64,000 bases of DNA from Actinomadura sp. WMMA1423 (GCF_006547145.1 NZ_CP041244.1:1-64000); one strand, 5' to 3'. Counted from the first letter of the stretch, positions 34,669 through 43,871 are shown. The notes: a model not told the origin generated them from the letters alone. Program-made: numbers and translations.

Positions 34669-34783
34669 TTGAAAAGCGGCGCCGGGTGGATACGGGGGCA
34701 ATCCACCCGGCGCCGCATCATCGGTGTTCCGACGGGGGCCCGGAACACCGGCACGGGCGCTCCGACGGGGGACCAGAGCGCCG
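34669..34783 (-). ncRNA. three-hairpin small RNA with repeated CCCCCGT loops (6C/B11-like)
   Basis: On the minus strand three stem-loops follow each other. Hairpin 1 (34756-34782) has a 9-bp stem with one U-G pair and loop GTCCCCCGT. Hairpin 2 (34723-34749) has a 9-bp stem and loop GGCCCCCGT. Hairpin 3 (34676-34716) has a 16-bp perfect stem, loop TGCCCCCGT, then TTTT, so it is a terminator. Stems 1 and 2 differ at several pairs but keep pairing, while the loops keep the same sequence, which is strong internal evidence for structured RNA. The 6C/B11 sRNA family of actinobacteria has C-rich hairpin loops that pair with G-rich ribosome sites; here each loop has five Cs, so membership is probable, not certain. 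A TTGACT/TACGAT promoter precedes it. Confidence 0.85.
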
Positions 34784-34789
34784 GTACAA

Positions 34790-34821
34790 ATCGTACACCG
34801 AAACCCCCCGCGGTTAGTCAA
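34790..34821 (-). promoter_or_regulatory. probable promoter of the three-hairpin RNA
   Basis: TTGACT (34816-34821) and TACGAT (34790-34795) on the minus strand, 20 bp apart, slightly long; the expected start lies at the base of hairpin 1 near 34783. The -35 box overlaps the stop codon of the upstream DUF3099 gene. Confidence 0.55.
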
Positions 34822-35168
34822 GAGAATGTCACGACCGGATTTCCGGACGCTGTCCGGAAACCGGCTTGTGTTCCCTGCCGGCGCGGTCGTCGAAGGCCGC
34901 CCGGGCCGTCGGCTCGCGCGCCCCCGTTCGCGAAGACGACGGCGACGTAGGGCAGGATCGCGGCCGCGACCACCATGAGGACCGCGAGCCACCACGGCGC
35001 GCCCGCCACCGCGGCCACCACGGCGCCGACGAAGCAGAGCGTGCGGACGGCCATGGACACGAGGTACCGCCGCTGGCGGTGGCCGATGTCCTCCGACATG
35101 GGGCGGGGAGCGTCGGTGACCGTGTAGACCGCCGGCTCGCGGTGGTGGCGGGGATTGACCTTCACCAT
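34818..35168 (-). CDS. DUF3099 membrane protein
   Basis: A 116-residue protein with the DUF3099 core: VYTVTDAPRPMSEDIGHRQRRYLVSMAVRTLCF, then two membrane helices around residues 38-56 and 58-76, then PYVAVVFANGG. The C-terminal 30 residues are basic and variable. The family is conserved in actinobacteria without known function. ATG 35166-35168 is preferred over an ATG 16 codons upstream because the family text begins soon after. It is divergent from dodecin (65-bp gap), and its stop overlaps the promoter of the small RNA. Confidence 0.87.
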   Translation of the reverse strand: MVKVNPRHHREPAVYTVTDAPRPMSEDIGHRQRRYLVSMAVRTLCFVGAVVAAVAGAPWWLAVLMVVAAAILPYVAVVFANGGARADGPGGLRRPRRQGTQAGFRTASGNPVVTFS

Positions 35169-35233
35169 TCCACGGTAAGCCCATGGAGTCCGACCCGCAC
35201 CGGCGGTACCGGGCAAAACTTCTGGAGGAGCGA

Positions 35234-35446
35234 ATGACCGATCGCACGTACCGCGTGACCGAGATCGTGGGGACCTCGCCGGACACCGTCGAGGCCGCGA
35301 TCCGCAACGGCGTCCGGCGCGCCTCGCAGACCCTGCGCCACCTGGACTGGTTCGAGGTGACCGAGGTCCGCGGCCACATCGAGGACGGCGAGGTGGCCCA
35401 CTTCCAGGTGACCATGAAGGTGGGCTTCCGCCTGGAGGACGCGTGA
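35234..35446 (+). CDS. dodecin family flavin-binding protein
   Basis: A 70-residue dodecin. These form hollow dodecamers that store riboflavin or FMN and sometimes CoA. The beta-alpha-beta-beta pattern is clear: TYRVTEIVGTSPDTVEAAIRNG (strand and helix), LDWFEVTEVRGHIEDGEVAHF (the Trp that stacks on flavin, and the second strand), then QVTMKVGFRLED. GGAGGAGCGA before ATG 35234 is a strong ribosome site; an upstream in-frame ATG at 35183 is not supported by the family length. Confidence 0.94.
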   Translation: MTDRTYRVTEIVGTSPDTVEAAIRNGVRRASQTLRHLDWFEVTEVRGHIEDGEVAHFQVTMKVGFRLEDA

Positions 35447-35474
35447 GCCCGCGGAGGGCCTAGCGCCGGGGGCG

Positions 35475-35511
35475 CCCGCCGTCCGGACCTTCACGGCCAC
35501 GGGACGGCGGG
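35475..35511. terminator. probable terminator between dodecin and tldE
   Basis: A 10-bp perfect stem CCCGCCGTCC / GGACGGCGGG (35475-35484 with 35502-35511) with a 17-base loop, in the convergent gap between the two genes. Confidence 0.55.
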
Positions 35512-35573
35512 GCCCCTCGGCGGGGTCCGGCTCCCGGCCCGCGGGCGTCCCGCCGTCCCGGTGCCGCGGCGGG

Positions 35574-36965
35574 TCAGGTCGCCTGGCTCACCGTCGACAT
35601 GTGGAAGTCGGGGACCCGGACCGGCGGCATGGCGGTGCGGGTGAAGTAGTCGGACCACTCGCGCGGCAGCGTGGGGCCGGTCTCGCCGACCTCGGCGAGC
35701 CGCGACAGCAGGTCGACCGGGCTCTCGTTGAACCGGAAGTTGTTCACCGCCCCCACGACCTCGCCGTTCTCGACGAGGTAGACGCCGTCGCGGGTGAGGC
35801 CGGTCAGCAGCAGGCTCTGCGTGTCGACCTCCCGGATGTACCACAGGCACGTGAGCAGCAGCCCGCGCTCGGTGCGGGCCACCATCTCCTCCAGGGAGGC
35901 GCCGCCCTCCGGCCCCCTCATCGCCAGGTTGTCGACGGCGGGGGTGACCGGCAGGCCGGTGCGCTCGGCGGAGTGCCGGGTCTGGGTGAGGGAGGCGAGG
36001 GCGCCGTCGGCGATCCAGTCGGTGGGGCCGAGCGCGAGCCCGTTGTCGAACACCGACGACTCGCGGCCGGAGGAGTGCGCGATCACGAACGGGGCGCACT
36101 GCATGCCCGGGGCGGCCGGGTCGCTCGCCAGGGTGACGGGCAGGCCGGCGAGCCGCTCCCCGACGCGGGTGCCGCCGCCGGGAGCGCTGAAGACGGTCCG
36201 GCCGTCCTGCGCGTCCTGGGCGCCCGCCGACCAGTACAGGTAGATCATCAGGTCGGCGACGGCGGAGGGCGGCAGGATCGTCTCGTAGCGACCGGCGGGC
36301 AGCTCCACGCGCCGCTCTCCCCAGTCCAGCCGCCGGGCGAGGTCGCCGGTGAGGGCGGGGACGTCGACGTCGGTGAAGTCGCGGGTGCCGACGCCGGCCC
36401 ACGCCGAGCCGCCCGTGCCCTTGGCGTTCAGCTCCAGCAGGCCGGTCGGCTGGTCGTGGCGCAGCCGCAGGCCCGCCGAGCTGCCGAGGAACGTGGAGGT
36501 GAGGACGTGGTTGGCGAACCCGTACAGGCGCCGGTCGCCGGCCTGCGCGGCGGCGAACGCCTCGCCGAGCGCGGGCGCGAAGCCCTCGAACACCCCGATG
36601 CCGGTCTCGGCGGGGTCGTCGTCCCATCCGGCGCCGCCGGCGGGCGGCCCCTCGGCGACCAGCGGCCGCGCGTCCTCGGCGGCCTCGTTGCCCGCGGCGT
36701 CGGCCTCGGCGGCGCGCACCAGCTCCTCGATGTCGCCCGCGCCCACGGCCGAGCGCGACACCACGCCCGCGGCCACGCCGTCCGCCGTGTGGCGCAGCGC
36801 GATGACGGTGAGGCGGCTGGACCGGGTCACGCCGTTGGTGGTGAGGGTGTTGCCGGCCCAGCGCAGGTTCGCGGTGCTCGACTCGTCGGCGATGACGACG
36901 CAGTCGTCGGCGCGCGACAGCGAGAGGGCCCGCTCCACGGCCTCCTGCGGCCTGATCGTGCTCAC
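35574..36965 (-). CDS. tldE: TldE/PmbA-family metalloprotease partner
   Basis: A 463-residue PmbA/TldE-like subunit. TldD/TldE heterodimers degrade unfolded peptides and mature some ribosomally made peptides. The family regions DCVVIADESSTANLRWAGN near the start, GRESSVFDNGLALG, and VENGEVVGAVNNFRFNESPVDLL near the end are present; as expected for this partner there is no HExxxH motif. Its GTG start (36963-36965) overlaps the tldD stop by four bases, so the two are translated together. No modified-peptide precursor is visible nearby. Confidence 0.9.
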   Translation of the reverse strand: MSTIRPQEAVERALSLSRADDCVVIADESSTANLRWAGNTLTTNGVTRSSRLTVIALRHTADGVAAGVVSRSAVGAGDIEELVRAAEADAAGNEAAEDARPLVAEGPPAGGAGWDDDPAETGIGVFEGFAPALGEAFAAAQAGDRRLYGFANHVLTSTFLGSSAGLRLRHDQPTGLLELNAKGTGGSAWAGVGTRDFTDVDVPALTGDLARRLDWGERRVELPAGRYETILPPSAVADLMIYLYWSAGAQDAQDGRTVFSAPGGGTRVGERLAGLPVTLASDPAAPGMQCAPFVIAHSSGRESSVFDNGLALGPTDWIADGALASLTQTRHSAERTGLPVTPAVDNLAMRGPEGGASLEEMVARTERGLLLTCLWYIREVDTQSLLLTGLTRDGVYLVENGEVVGAVNNFRFNESPVDLLSRLAEVGETGPTLPREWSDYFTRTAMPPVRVPDFHMSTVSQAT

Positions 36966-38461
36966 TGGCCGGCCTCCTTCAGCGCGTTGAGGATGTTGAC
37001 GCCGCGGAACAGCGCCGACGGGCAGCCGTGGCTGACCGACGCGACCTGCCCCGGCTGGCCCTTGCCGCAGTTGAACGCGCCGCCGAGCACGTAGGTCTGC
37101 GGACCGCCGACGGCCTCCATCGAGTTCCAGAAGTCGGTGGTGCTCGCCTGGTAGGCGACGTCGCGCAGCTGCCCGGCGAGGCGGCCGTTCTCGATGCGGA
37201 AGAACCGCTGCCCGGTGAACTGGAAGTTGTACCGCTGCATGTCGATCGACCAGCTCTTGTCGCCGACGATGTAGATGCCGCGCTCGACCCCGGAGATCAG
37301 CTCCTCGGTGGACGGGCCGCCCTCGGCGGGCCTGAGCGAGACGTTCGCCATGCGCTGGATCGGCATGCTGGACGAGGAGTCGGCGAAGGCGCAGCCGTTG
37401 GAGCGCTCGGCGCCGGTGAGGCGGGCGATGCGCCGGTCGGTCTGGTAGCCGGTGAACACGCCCTCGGAGACGATGTCGAACGACTGGGCCTCCACGCCCT
37501 CGTCGTCGTAGCCGATGGTGGCCAGGCCGTGCTCGGTCGTCCGGTCCCCGGTGACGTTCATGGCCTTGGAGCCGTACTGGAGGCTCCCGAGCTTGTCGGG
37601 GGTGGCGAACGAGGTGCCCGCGTAGGCGGCCTCGTAGCCGAGCGCGCGGTCCAGCTCGGTCGCGTGGCCGATCGACTCGTGGATCGTCAGCCACAGGTTG
37701 GACGGGTCGACGACGACGTCGTAGGGCCCCGGCTCCACCGACGGCGCCGCGAGCTTCTCGGCGAGCAGCTCGGGGATGCGGGCGAGCTCCCCGTCCCAGT
37801 CCCAGTGCGCGCCCGACAGCCACTCCCAGCCGTACCCGGCGGGCGGCGCCAGCGTGCGCATCGTGTCGAACAGGCCGTCGCCGATGCCCACGGCGTTCAC
37901 CACGGGGTGCAGCCGGACGCGCTGCTGGGTGGTGACCGTGCCCCCGAGGTCGGCGAAGAACTTGTTCTCCTTGATCTGGAGCATGGTGGCGTCGACGTGG
38001 TCGACGCGGTCGTCGCCGAGCAGCCGGCGGCTCCAGTCCGCCAGCAGCGCGACCTTGTCGGCGGTCGGCACCTCGAACGGGTCGGTCTCGTACGCCGAGA
38101 CCCAGGTGCGCTCGCCGTGGACGGGCTCGGGGGCCAGCTCGATCGGCTCCCGGTTGACGGCCCTGGCGACGGCGGCGACCTCCACCGCCTGCGCGGCGAC
38201 GCGGGCGGCGCCCTCGGGCGTCAGGTCGATGCCGGCGGCGAAGCCCCAGGTGCCGTCCTTGACGACCCGCACCGACAGCCCGACGTCGTCGGCGTCCAGG
38301 GCGGTCTCCAGAGCGGCGTCGTACAGGCGGAGTGTCTGGCTGCGGATGCGCTCCAGGCGGAAGTCGGCGTGCTCGGCGCCCAGCTCCCTGGCGCGGGACA
38401 GCGCCGCGTCGGCCAGCGCGCGGAGCGGCAGCGCGGTGAAGGCGGGATCGATGTCATGCAC
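36962..38461 (-). CDS. tldD: TldD metalloprotease
   Basis: The catalytic subunit, 499 residues. The zinc motif HESIGHATELDRALGYEA (HExxxH) is near residue 260, and the C-terminal Cys-containing block GGAFNCGKGQPGQVA supplies the third ligand region. HDIDPAFTALPLRALADAALSRARELGAEHADFRLE is the N-terminal domain. GTG 38461 is used; the GGAGG just before it is very close, and a TTG three codons upstream is possible. Co-translated with tldE. Homologues mature microcin B17 and process bacteriocins, but in actinobacteria the pair is generally conserved without such a cluster. Confidence 0.92.
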   Translation of the reverse strand: MHDIDPAFTALPLRALADAALSRARELGAEHADFRLERIRSQTLRLYDAALETALDADDVGLSVRVVKDGTWGFAAGIDLTPEGAARVAAQAVEVAAVARAVNREPIELAPEPVHGERTWVSAYETDPFEVPTADKVALLADWSRRLLGDDRVDHVDATMLQIKENKFFADLGGTVTTQQRVRLHPVVNAVGIGDGLFDTMRTLAPPAGYGWEWLSGAHWDWDGELARIPELLAEKLAAPSVEPGPYDVVVDPSNLWLTIHESIGHATELDRALGYEAAYAGTSFATPDKLGSLQYGSKAMNVTGDRTTEHGLATIGYDDEGVEAQSFDIVSEGVFTGYQTDRRIARLTGAERSNGCAFADSSSSMPIQRMANVSLRPAEGGPSTEELISGVERGIYIVGDKSWSIDMQRYNFQFTGQRFFRIENGRLAGQLRDVAYQASTTDFWNSMEAVGGPQTYVLGGAFNCGKGQPGQVASVSHGCPSALFRGVNILNALKEAGQ

Positions 38462-38576
38462 CCTCCGCAACCTACCGGTCCGCGCCCGTCCCGGCGGGCC
38501 GCGAGGCGCCCGAACAAAGGGAGGTGACGGGATCTTGTCGGTTCGGCACATCCGCAGCGGGCGCCGGGGCCGCTAG

Positions 38577-39323
<747 letters not shown>

Positions 39324-39328
39324 CAGTC

Positions 39329-40117
39329 ATGGGAATCCTCGAAGGCAAGCGCATCCTGGTCACCGGCGTCCTCACCGACGCCTCCATCGGCTTCCACGTC
39401 GCGCGGATCGCGCAGGAGCAGGGCGCCGAGGTCGTCCTGACCGCCTACCCGCGGCCGACCCTCACCCAGCGGACCGCCAAGCGGCTGCCGTCCGGGCCCG
39501 ACAACCCGCCTCCGGTGCTGGAGCTCGACGTCACCGACGCCGACCAGCTCGGCGCCCTCGCCGGGAACCTGCGCGACAGCGGCTTCGACCACCTCGACGG
39601 CGTGGTCCACGCGATCGGCTTCGCGCCGCAGACCGCGCTCGGCGGCAACTTCCTGGAGACGCCGTGGGAGGACGTCGCCGTCGCCGTGCACGCCTCGACG
39701 TACTCGCTGAAGTCGCTGACGATGGCGTGCCTGCCGCTGATGAAGGACGGCGGCTCCGTCGTCGGCCTCGACTTCGACGCCACCAAGGCGTGGCCGGTGT
39801 ACGACTGGATGGGCGTGGCGAAGGCCGGCCTGGAGTCGTGCGCCCGCTACCTGGCCAAGTACCTGGGCCCGCAGGGCATCCGGGTGAACCTCGTCGCCGC
39901 GGGTCCGCTCGCGACGATGGCGGCCAAGAGCATCCCCGGGTTCGAGGGCATGACGGACATGTGGCCGAAGGCGGCCCCGCTCGGCTGGGACATCAAGGAC
40001 AGCGAGCCCACGGCCCGCGCCTGCGCGGCGCTGCTGTCGGACTGGTTCCCCGCGACGACGGGCGAGATCGTCCACGTGGACGGCGGCCTGCACTCCATCG
40101 GCGGCGCGTCCGCGTGA
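39329..40117 (+). CDS. inhA: enoyl-ACP reductase InhA/FabI
   Basis: A 262-residue NADH-dependent trans-2-enoyl-ACP reductase. ILVTGVLTDASIGFHVARIAQEQGAEVVLT is the InhA-type nucleotide motif (TGVxxxxSI). HAIGFAPQTALGG and VGLDFDATKAWPVYDWMGVAKAGLES carry the catalytic Tyr-x6-Lys pair, here YDWMGVAK. RVNLVAAGPLATMAAKSIPGF is the substrate loop. It lies 5 bp after fabG1. In mycobacteria this is the isoniazid target. Confidence 0.96.
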   Translation: MGILEGKRILVTGVLTDASIGFHVARIAQEQGAEVVLTAYPRPTLTQRTAKRLPSGPDNPPPVLELDVTDADQLGALAGNLRDSGFDHLDGVVHAIGFAPQTALGGNFLETPWEDVAVAVHASTYSLKSLTMACLPLMKDGGSVVGLDFDATKAWPVYDWMGVAKAGLESCARYLAKYLGPQGIRVNLVAAGPLATMAAKSIPGFEGMTDMWPKAAPLGWDIKDSEPTARACAALLSDWFPATTGEIVHVDGGLHSIGGASA

Positions 40118-40123
40118 CGCCCG

Positions 40124-40149
40124 GCGGGCCGCGGCGGACCGCGGCCCGC
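40124..40149. terminator. terminator hairpin after inhA
   Basis: An 11-bp perfect stem GCGGGCCGCGG / CCGCGGCCCGC closes a CGGA tetraloop between convergent genes, seven bases after the inhA stop. Confidence 0.8.
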
Positions 40150-40156
40150 GACGGCC

Positions 40157-40792
40157 TCAGCGTGCCCGGCGGCGGCGCAGCGCGCGGCCCGCGACGCTGA
40201 CGTGGAGCGCGCCCACGGCGCCGGCGGCCCCGGCCGCGGCGGCGACCAGCAGCAGCTGGCCGTTGTCCTGGCCGGACGCGGCGACGGGGGAGATGAGCCG
40301 GGTCTGCGGCGCGGCGGCCGTCCCGCCGGCCGCGTTCGCGTACGGGTCGGCCGCGATCTCCGGCGTGGGGAGCACGCCGGGAAGCCCCGATGCGGTGGAC
40401 GGGGCCTGCCCCTTGTACGGCTTGAGGCTGCCCGGCGCCGTCATCGGGGCGGGCCCGGACGGGGCCGCCCCCTGGCCGCCTCTCGGCGCGGAGGACGGCT
40501 TGCGCGGGGCCTTGGCGGGCGCCTTGGCCGGCGTCCTCGTCTTCTTGGAGGTCTTCTGCGGGGCGGGCTTCACGGTCTTCGTCGGCGCCGGCGTCGGAGT
40601 GGGCTTCGGGGTGAGCCCCTCGCGCAGGTTGCCGAGGTTGCACTTCCAGTTCTCGATCGTGCTCTGGGGATCGACGCCCTTCTTGCACGTCTCCGCCGCC
40701 GCGCCGGCCGCCGGGGCGGCGAGCACCAGGACGAGCGCCCCCGCCGAGACCGTCGCCGATGCCGTACCTAGCCGCCTGAGCCGCTGGGGCAT
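40157..40792 (-). CDS. secreted, membrane-anchored Pro/Thr/Lys/Ala-rich protein
   Basis: A 211-residue cell-surface protein I cannot assign to a family. A signal peptide is clear (basic MPQRLRRLG, then a hydrophobic stretch ending AAPAAGAAA). The mature N-terminus has two Cys (ETCKKG, WKCNLG). A low-complexity stretch of Thr-Pro-Lys-Ala follows (about 65-120), like a wall-spanning linker. A C-terminal hydrophobic helix (LLLVAAAAGAAGAVGALHVSVAG) and a basic tail RALRRRRAR anchor it. ATG 40790-40792 follows GGTGGAGGAG; a start 19 codons upstream is rejected. It is convergent with inhA. Confidence 0.8.
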   Translation of the reverse strand: MPQRLRRLGTASATVSAGALVLVLAAPAAGAAAETCKKGVDPQSTIENWKCNLGNLREGLTPKPTPTPAPTKTVKPAPQKTSKKTRTPAKAPAKAPRKPSSAPRGGQGAAPSGPAPMTAPGSLKPYKGQAPSTASGLPGVLPTPEIAADPYANAAGGTAAAPQTRLISPVAASGQDNGQLLLVAAAAGAAGAVGALHVSVAGRALRRRRAR

Positions 40793-40900
40793 GTCGCTCC
40801 TCCACCCACCCGATGCCGTTCCCTGACCCTTGTTGACATCGTGTCCCATACGGGGCCGCCCGTAAACCGCGACACGGGGGTTTCTTTACCTGTCAGTACC

Positions 40901-42781
40901 TCACTGGGCCACCAGCCGTGCGAGCCTGGTGCGCCGCGCCGGGGCCCCGTCCTCGCGGACGGCCCTGGCCAGCGCGGGTCCGGCCGCCTGCACGACCGAC
41001 AGGTGGCGGCGCGCGAGCCCGAAAGCGGTGGCCACCAGCGGACGCGACAGCCCGTCCGCCGCCAGGACCGCGACCACGGCGGGACGCCGGGTCCCGCGCG
41101 CGAGCGCCACCGGCACCGCCCAGCCGTGCCGCAGCCGGGACGCCTCCGCCGGGGAGACGACCGCGGCACCGCCCGGGAAGTCGACCTCCAGCCCGTGCGG
41201 GCCGCCGCCCGCCACCACGCCCGTCTCGCCGAGCGGGGCGTGCGGGAGCGGCGCGGCGACGACCACCCGGTCGCCGGGGTCCATGCCGCCGAACGCGCCG
41301 GGGCCGGCGTTCAGGCGGGCCTTGAGCGCGGCGTTGAGGGCGCCGGCGCCCGCGTCGCCGCCCGCCGCCGGAGCGACGACCTGGACGTCCTCGACGGGGA
41401 TGCCGAGGGCGCGGGGAATCGAGTCGGCGACGAGCTGGACGGCCCGGTGGACCGCCTCCGCGGCGCCCTCGGCGGGCACGATGACGACCTCGCGGCCGGG
41501 GGCGTCCACGGCGGCCAGCCCGCCGCCGCGCACCGACTCGGTCAGCTCGCCGAGCGGGCCGGCCGGCGGCCCGTCGTCAAGCGCCACGACGGGCACGGTC
41601 TCCGACGCCTCCAGGTCGTCCAGCGGCCGGCCGGGACCGGCGGGCGGCGGGGCGTCCGGCTCGCAGCACAGCACGAGGTGGGCGCCGTCGGGGCACGCCT
41701 CGGTCAGCACCGCGCACAGCTCGACGTCGAGCGCCGCGCCGTCGGCCACGATGACGAGGTCGAGCTCGAAGGGCCGCTGCTCGCCGCGCCCGTAGCCGAC
41801 GGCCCCGGGCGCGGCCGAGGGGTCCTCGCGGGGCTCCAGCAGCCGGTGCAGGCTGGTCACCGCGACGCCCTCGCCGAGACCGGCGGCGAGGTCGGCCGCG
41901 GCGCGGTCGGTGGGCGCCGCCACCGCCGTGCGGACGCCCTGGGACGCGGCGGCGGAGGCGATCGCGGCGACCGTGCCCGCGAGCCCGTCGGGCGTGCCGC
42001 GCAGGATGCTGACGCCGGTGCGCAGCGCGGCGGTGAGGGCGAGGGAGCGGTCCTCGGCGAGCCCGTCGCGCAGCTCCTTCAGCGCCGTGTCGTCCAGCAG
42101 CGGCGCGGCGGTGAGCGTCAGGCGCTGGAAGCCCTCGGCCGCCGCCTCCTCGGCGAGCGCCCACCGCGCCGGGCCGAGCGTCTCCTCCGGCTCCGCGGGC
42201 TCGGCGTCCTCCTCGAACGCCTCCTCGTCGAACTCGGGCTCCTCGGTGAGCGACAGGACCTCCGCCTCGTCCAGCGCCGCCTCGACGGCGCGCGGCGGGT
42301 CGGGGTAGCGCAGGCGCTCCAGCGCGGACAGCACGTCGGCGGCGGGCGTGACCGTGTGGCCCTGGCGGGCCGCCTCCGTCAGCAGGTGCAGGACCAGGGC
42401 GCCGCCGCGGCGGGGGTCGTCGGGGCGGGCGCCGTCCCCGAGGAGGGCGCGGGCGAAGTGGTCGGCCTGTTCGGGCCGGACGCCGGGGACGCTCAGCAGC
42501 CGCCACGGGTCCTCGCGCAGCCGGCCGGCGGCGGACGGGCCGAGCCGCGCCGCGGTCCGGGCGGCGAGCGCGGCGGGCGCGCCCGTCTCGGCGAGCAGCG
42601 CCTCGAGGGCGCGCAGGCCCTCCTCCGGGGTCCGGCCGGGTTCGGGCGGCGGCGCCTGCGCGGGCTCGGGGGCGTCCCGCACGTCGAGCGCGCCGGCGGC
42701 GGCCTCGGCGGCGCGCATGGCGGCCTCGGCGCGCGCCTTGCGCTCGGCGGGGGAGGGGGTGTGGTCAGGGGTGTCGGTCAC
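40901..42781 (-). CDS. degenerate RecD2-like helicase-fold protein with HhH region
   Basis: A 626-residue protein with the architecture of RecD2 helicases. A helix-hairpin-helix-like region (LREDPWRLLSVPGVRPEQADHFARAL, about residues 88-113) and a RecD2 N-terminal helical part precede a RecA-like core. The expected Walker A GGPGTGKT is replaced by LRGTPDGLAGTV and Walker B DE by VIVADGAAL, so ATPase activity is unlikely. Later blocks GDRVVVAAPLPHAPLGETGVV and GLEVDFPGG match the SH3-like insert, and RHGWAVPVALARGTRRPAVV the usual HAYALTVHKSQG stretch in decayed form. An acidic linker (EPEFDEEAFEEDAEPAEPEE) divides it. It is conserved enough to be maintained; its role is unknown. Confidence 0.75.
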   Translation of the reverse strand: MTDTPDHTPSPAERKARAEAAMRAAEAAAGALDVRDAPEPAQAPPPEPGRTPEEGLRALEALLAETGAPAALAARTAARLGPSAAGRLREDPWRLLSVPGVRPEQADHFARALLGDGARPDDPRRGGALVLHLLTEAARQGHTVTPAADVLSALERLRYPDPPRAVEAALDEAEVLSLTEEPEFDEEAFEEDAEPAEPEETLGPARWALAEEAAAEGFQRLTLTAAPLLDDTALKELRDGLAEDRSLALTAALRTGVSILRGTPDGLAGTVAAIASAAASQGVRTAVAAPTDRAAADLAAGLGEGVAVTSLHRLLEPREDPSAAPGAVGYGRGEQRPFELDLVIVADGAALDVELCAVLTEACPDGAHLVLCCEPDAPPPAGPGRPLDDLEASETVPVVALDDGPPAGPLGELTESVRGGGLAAVDAPGREVVIVPAEGAAEAVHRAVQLVADSIPRALGIPVEDVQVVAPAAGGDAGAGALNAALKARLNAGPGAFGGMDPGDRVVVAAPLPHAPLGETGVVAGGGPHGLEVDFPGGAAVVSPAEASRLRHGWAVPVALARGTRRPAVVAVLAADGLSRPLVATAFGLARRHLSVVQAAGPALARAVREDGAPARRTRLARLVAQ

Positions 42782-42864
42782 GGGCTTCCCGTCACGGCTG
42801 GTCGCGGTCGGCGGTGGACCGTCCAGAGGGTGCCACGGACGGTCCTGGGATTCACGGATGAAAC

Positions 42865-42921
42865 ACGCGCGGACGGAAGACGCGCGGACGGATCGCTCAC
42901 GGGCGGTTCGCTCACGGGTGG
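42865..42921. repeat. two adjacent 15-bp-period tandem repeats
   Basis: ACGCGCGGACGGA occurs at 42865 and 42880, and TCGCTCACGGG at 42893 and 42908. Both have a 15-bp period and together fill most of the gap between two genes; the last unit overlaps the stop codon of the aldo/keto reductase. Confidence 0.75.
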
Positions 42922-43871
42922 GACGTCGTGTCGGAGACGTCGGAGACGTCGTCCAGCGCGCCGCGGATCTCGTTCGGCAGCGTGACCTCCTCGCTCGCGA
43001 GGATCGCGCCGAGCTGCGCGGCGGTCCGGGCGCCGACGATCGGCGCGGCGACGCCCGCCCGGTCGCGGACCCACGCGAGCGCCACGGCGAGCGGGGAGCA
43101 GCCGAGGCCCTCGGCGGCGGTCACCACCGACTCCACGATGCGGGCGCACTCCTCGTCCAGGTACGGCTGGACGAAGTCGGCGAAGTGCGGGGCGGCGGCG
43201 CGCGACCCGGCGGGGATGCCGGTGCGGTACTTGCCGGTGAGGACGCCCCGGCCGAGCGGCGACCACGGCAGCAGGCCGGCTCCGGCGTCCAGCGCGGCGG
43301 GCACGACCTCCCGCTCGATGTCGCGGCGCAGCAGCGAGTACTCCAGCTGCGCGGACACGATCGGCGCGCGGCCCGGCCAGGCCCGCTGCCAGGCCGCCGC
43401 CTTGGAGACCTGCCATCCGGCGTAGTTGGAGACCCCGACGTACCGGGCCCGGCCGGACGAGACCGCCTCGTCCAGCGCCGACAGCGTCTCCTCCAGCGGC
43501 GTGGCCGGGTCGTAGACGTGCAGCTGCCACAGGTCGACGTGGTCGAGGTCCATGCGGTCGAGAGAGGCGTCGAGGGCGCGCAGCAGGTGCCTCCGGGAAC
43601 CGTCGTAGCGCCCGTTCGGCCTGATCGCGGCCTTGGTCGCGACGACGAGGTCGTCCCGGTCGACCAGCTCGCGCAGCAGGTGGCCGAGGATGCGCTCGCT
43701 GTCGCCGTCGCTGTAGACGTCGGCGGTGTCGACCAGGGTGCCCCCGGCCTCCACGAACGCGACGAGCTGCGCCGCCGCCTCGTCCGGGTCGGTGTCCTGG
43801 CCCCAGGTCATGGTGCCGAGGCCCAGCCGGGACACCAGCAGCCCGCTCCGCCCGAGGTGACGCTCCTTCAT
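42912..43871 (-). CDS. aldo/keto reductase
   Basis: A 319-residue NADPH-dependent oxidoreductase with a TIM barrel. LGLGTMTWGQDTDPDEA opens it. The catalytic Asp-Tyr are in VDTADVYSDG, Lys in VVATKAAI and His in WQLHVYDP. The C-terminal NADP site PIVGARTAAQLGAIL is present. The C-terminus has a small SDVSD repeat. ATG 43869-43871 gives the family start KERHLGRSGLLVS. It resembles the AKR11/12-type sugar or quinone reductases; the substrate is unknown. Confidence 0.9.
   Translation of the reverse strand: MKERHLGRSGLLVSRLGLGTMTWGQDTDPDEAAAQLVAFVEAGGTLVDTADVYSDGDSERILGHLLRELVDRDDLVVATKAAIRPNGRYDGSRRHLLRALDASLDRMDLDHVDLWQLHVYDPATPLEETLSALDEAVSSGRARYVGVSNYAGWQVSKAAAWQRAWPGRAPIVSAQLEYSLLRRDIEREVVPAALDAGAGLLPWSPLGRGVLTGKYRTGIPAGSRAAAPHFADFVQPYLDEECARIVESVVTAAEGLGCSPLAVALAWVRDRAGVAAPIVGARTAAQLGAILASEEVTLPNEIRGALDDVSDVSDTTSHP

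Noticed and set aside
34669..34783. Riboswitch for the VWA gene
   Set aside because: The element ends in a full terminator with a T run 440 bp before that gene and has three repeated loops rather than a ligand-type core.
41577..42506. Minus-strand 309-codon frame within the RecD2-like gene
   Set aside because: Arg/Pro-rich with no domain; another frame of the same gene is clearly the coding one.
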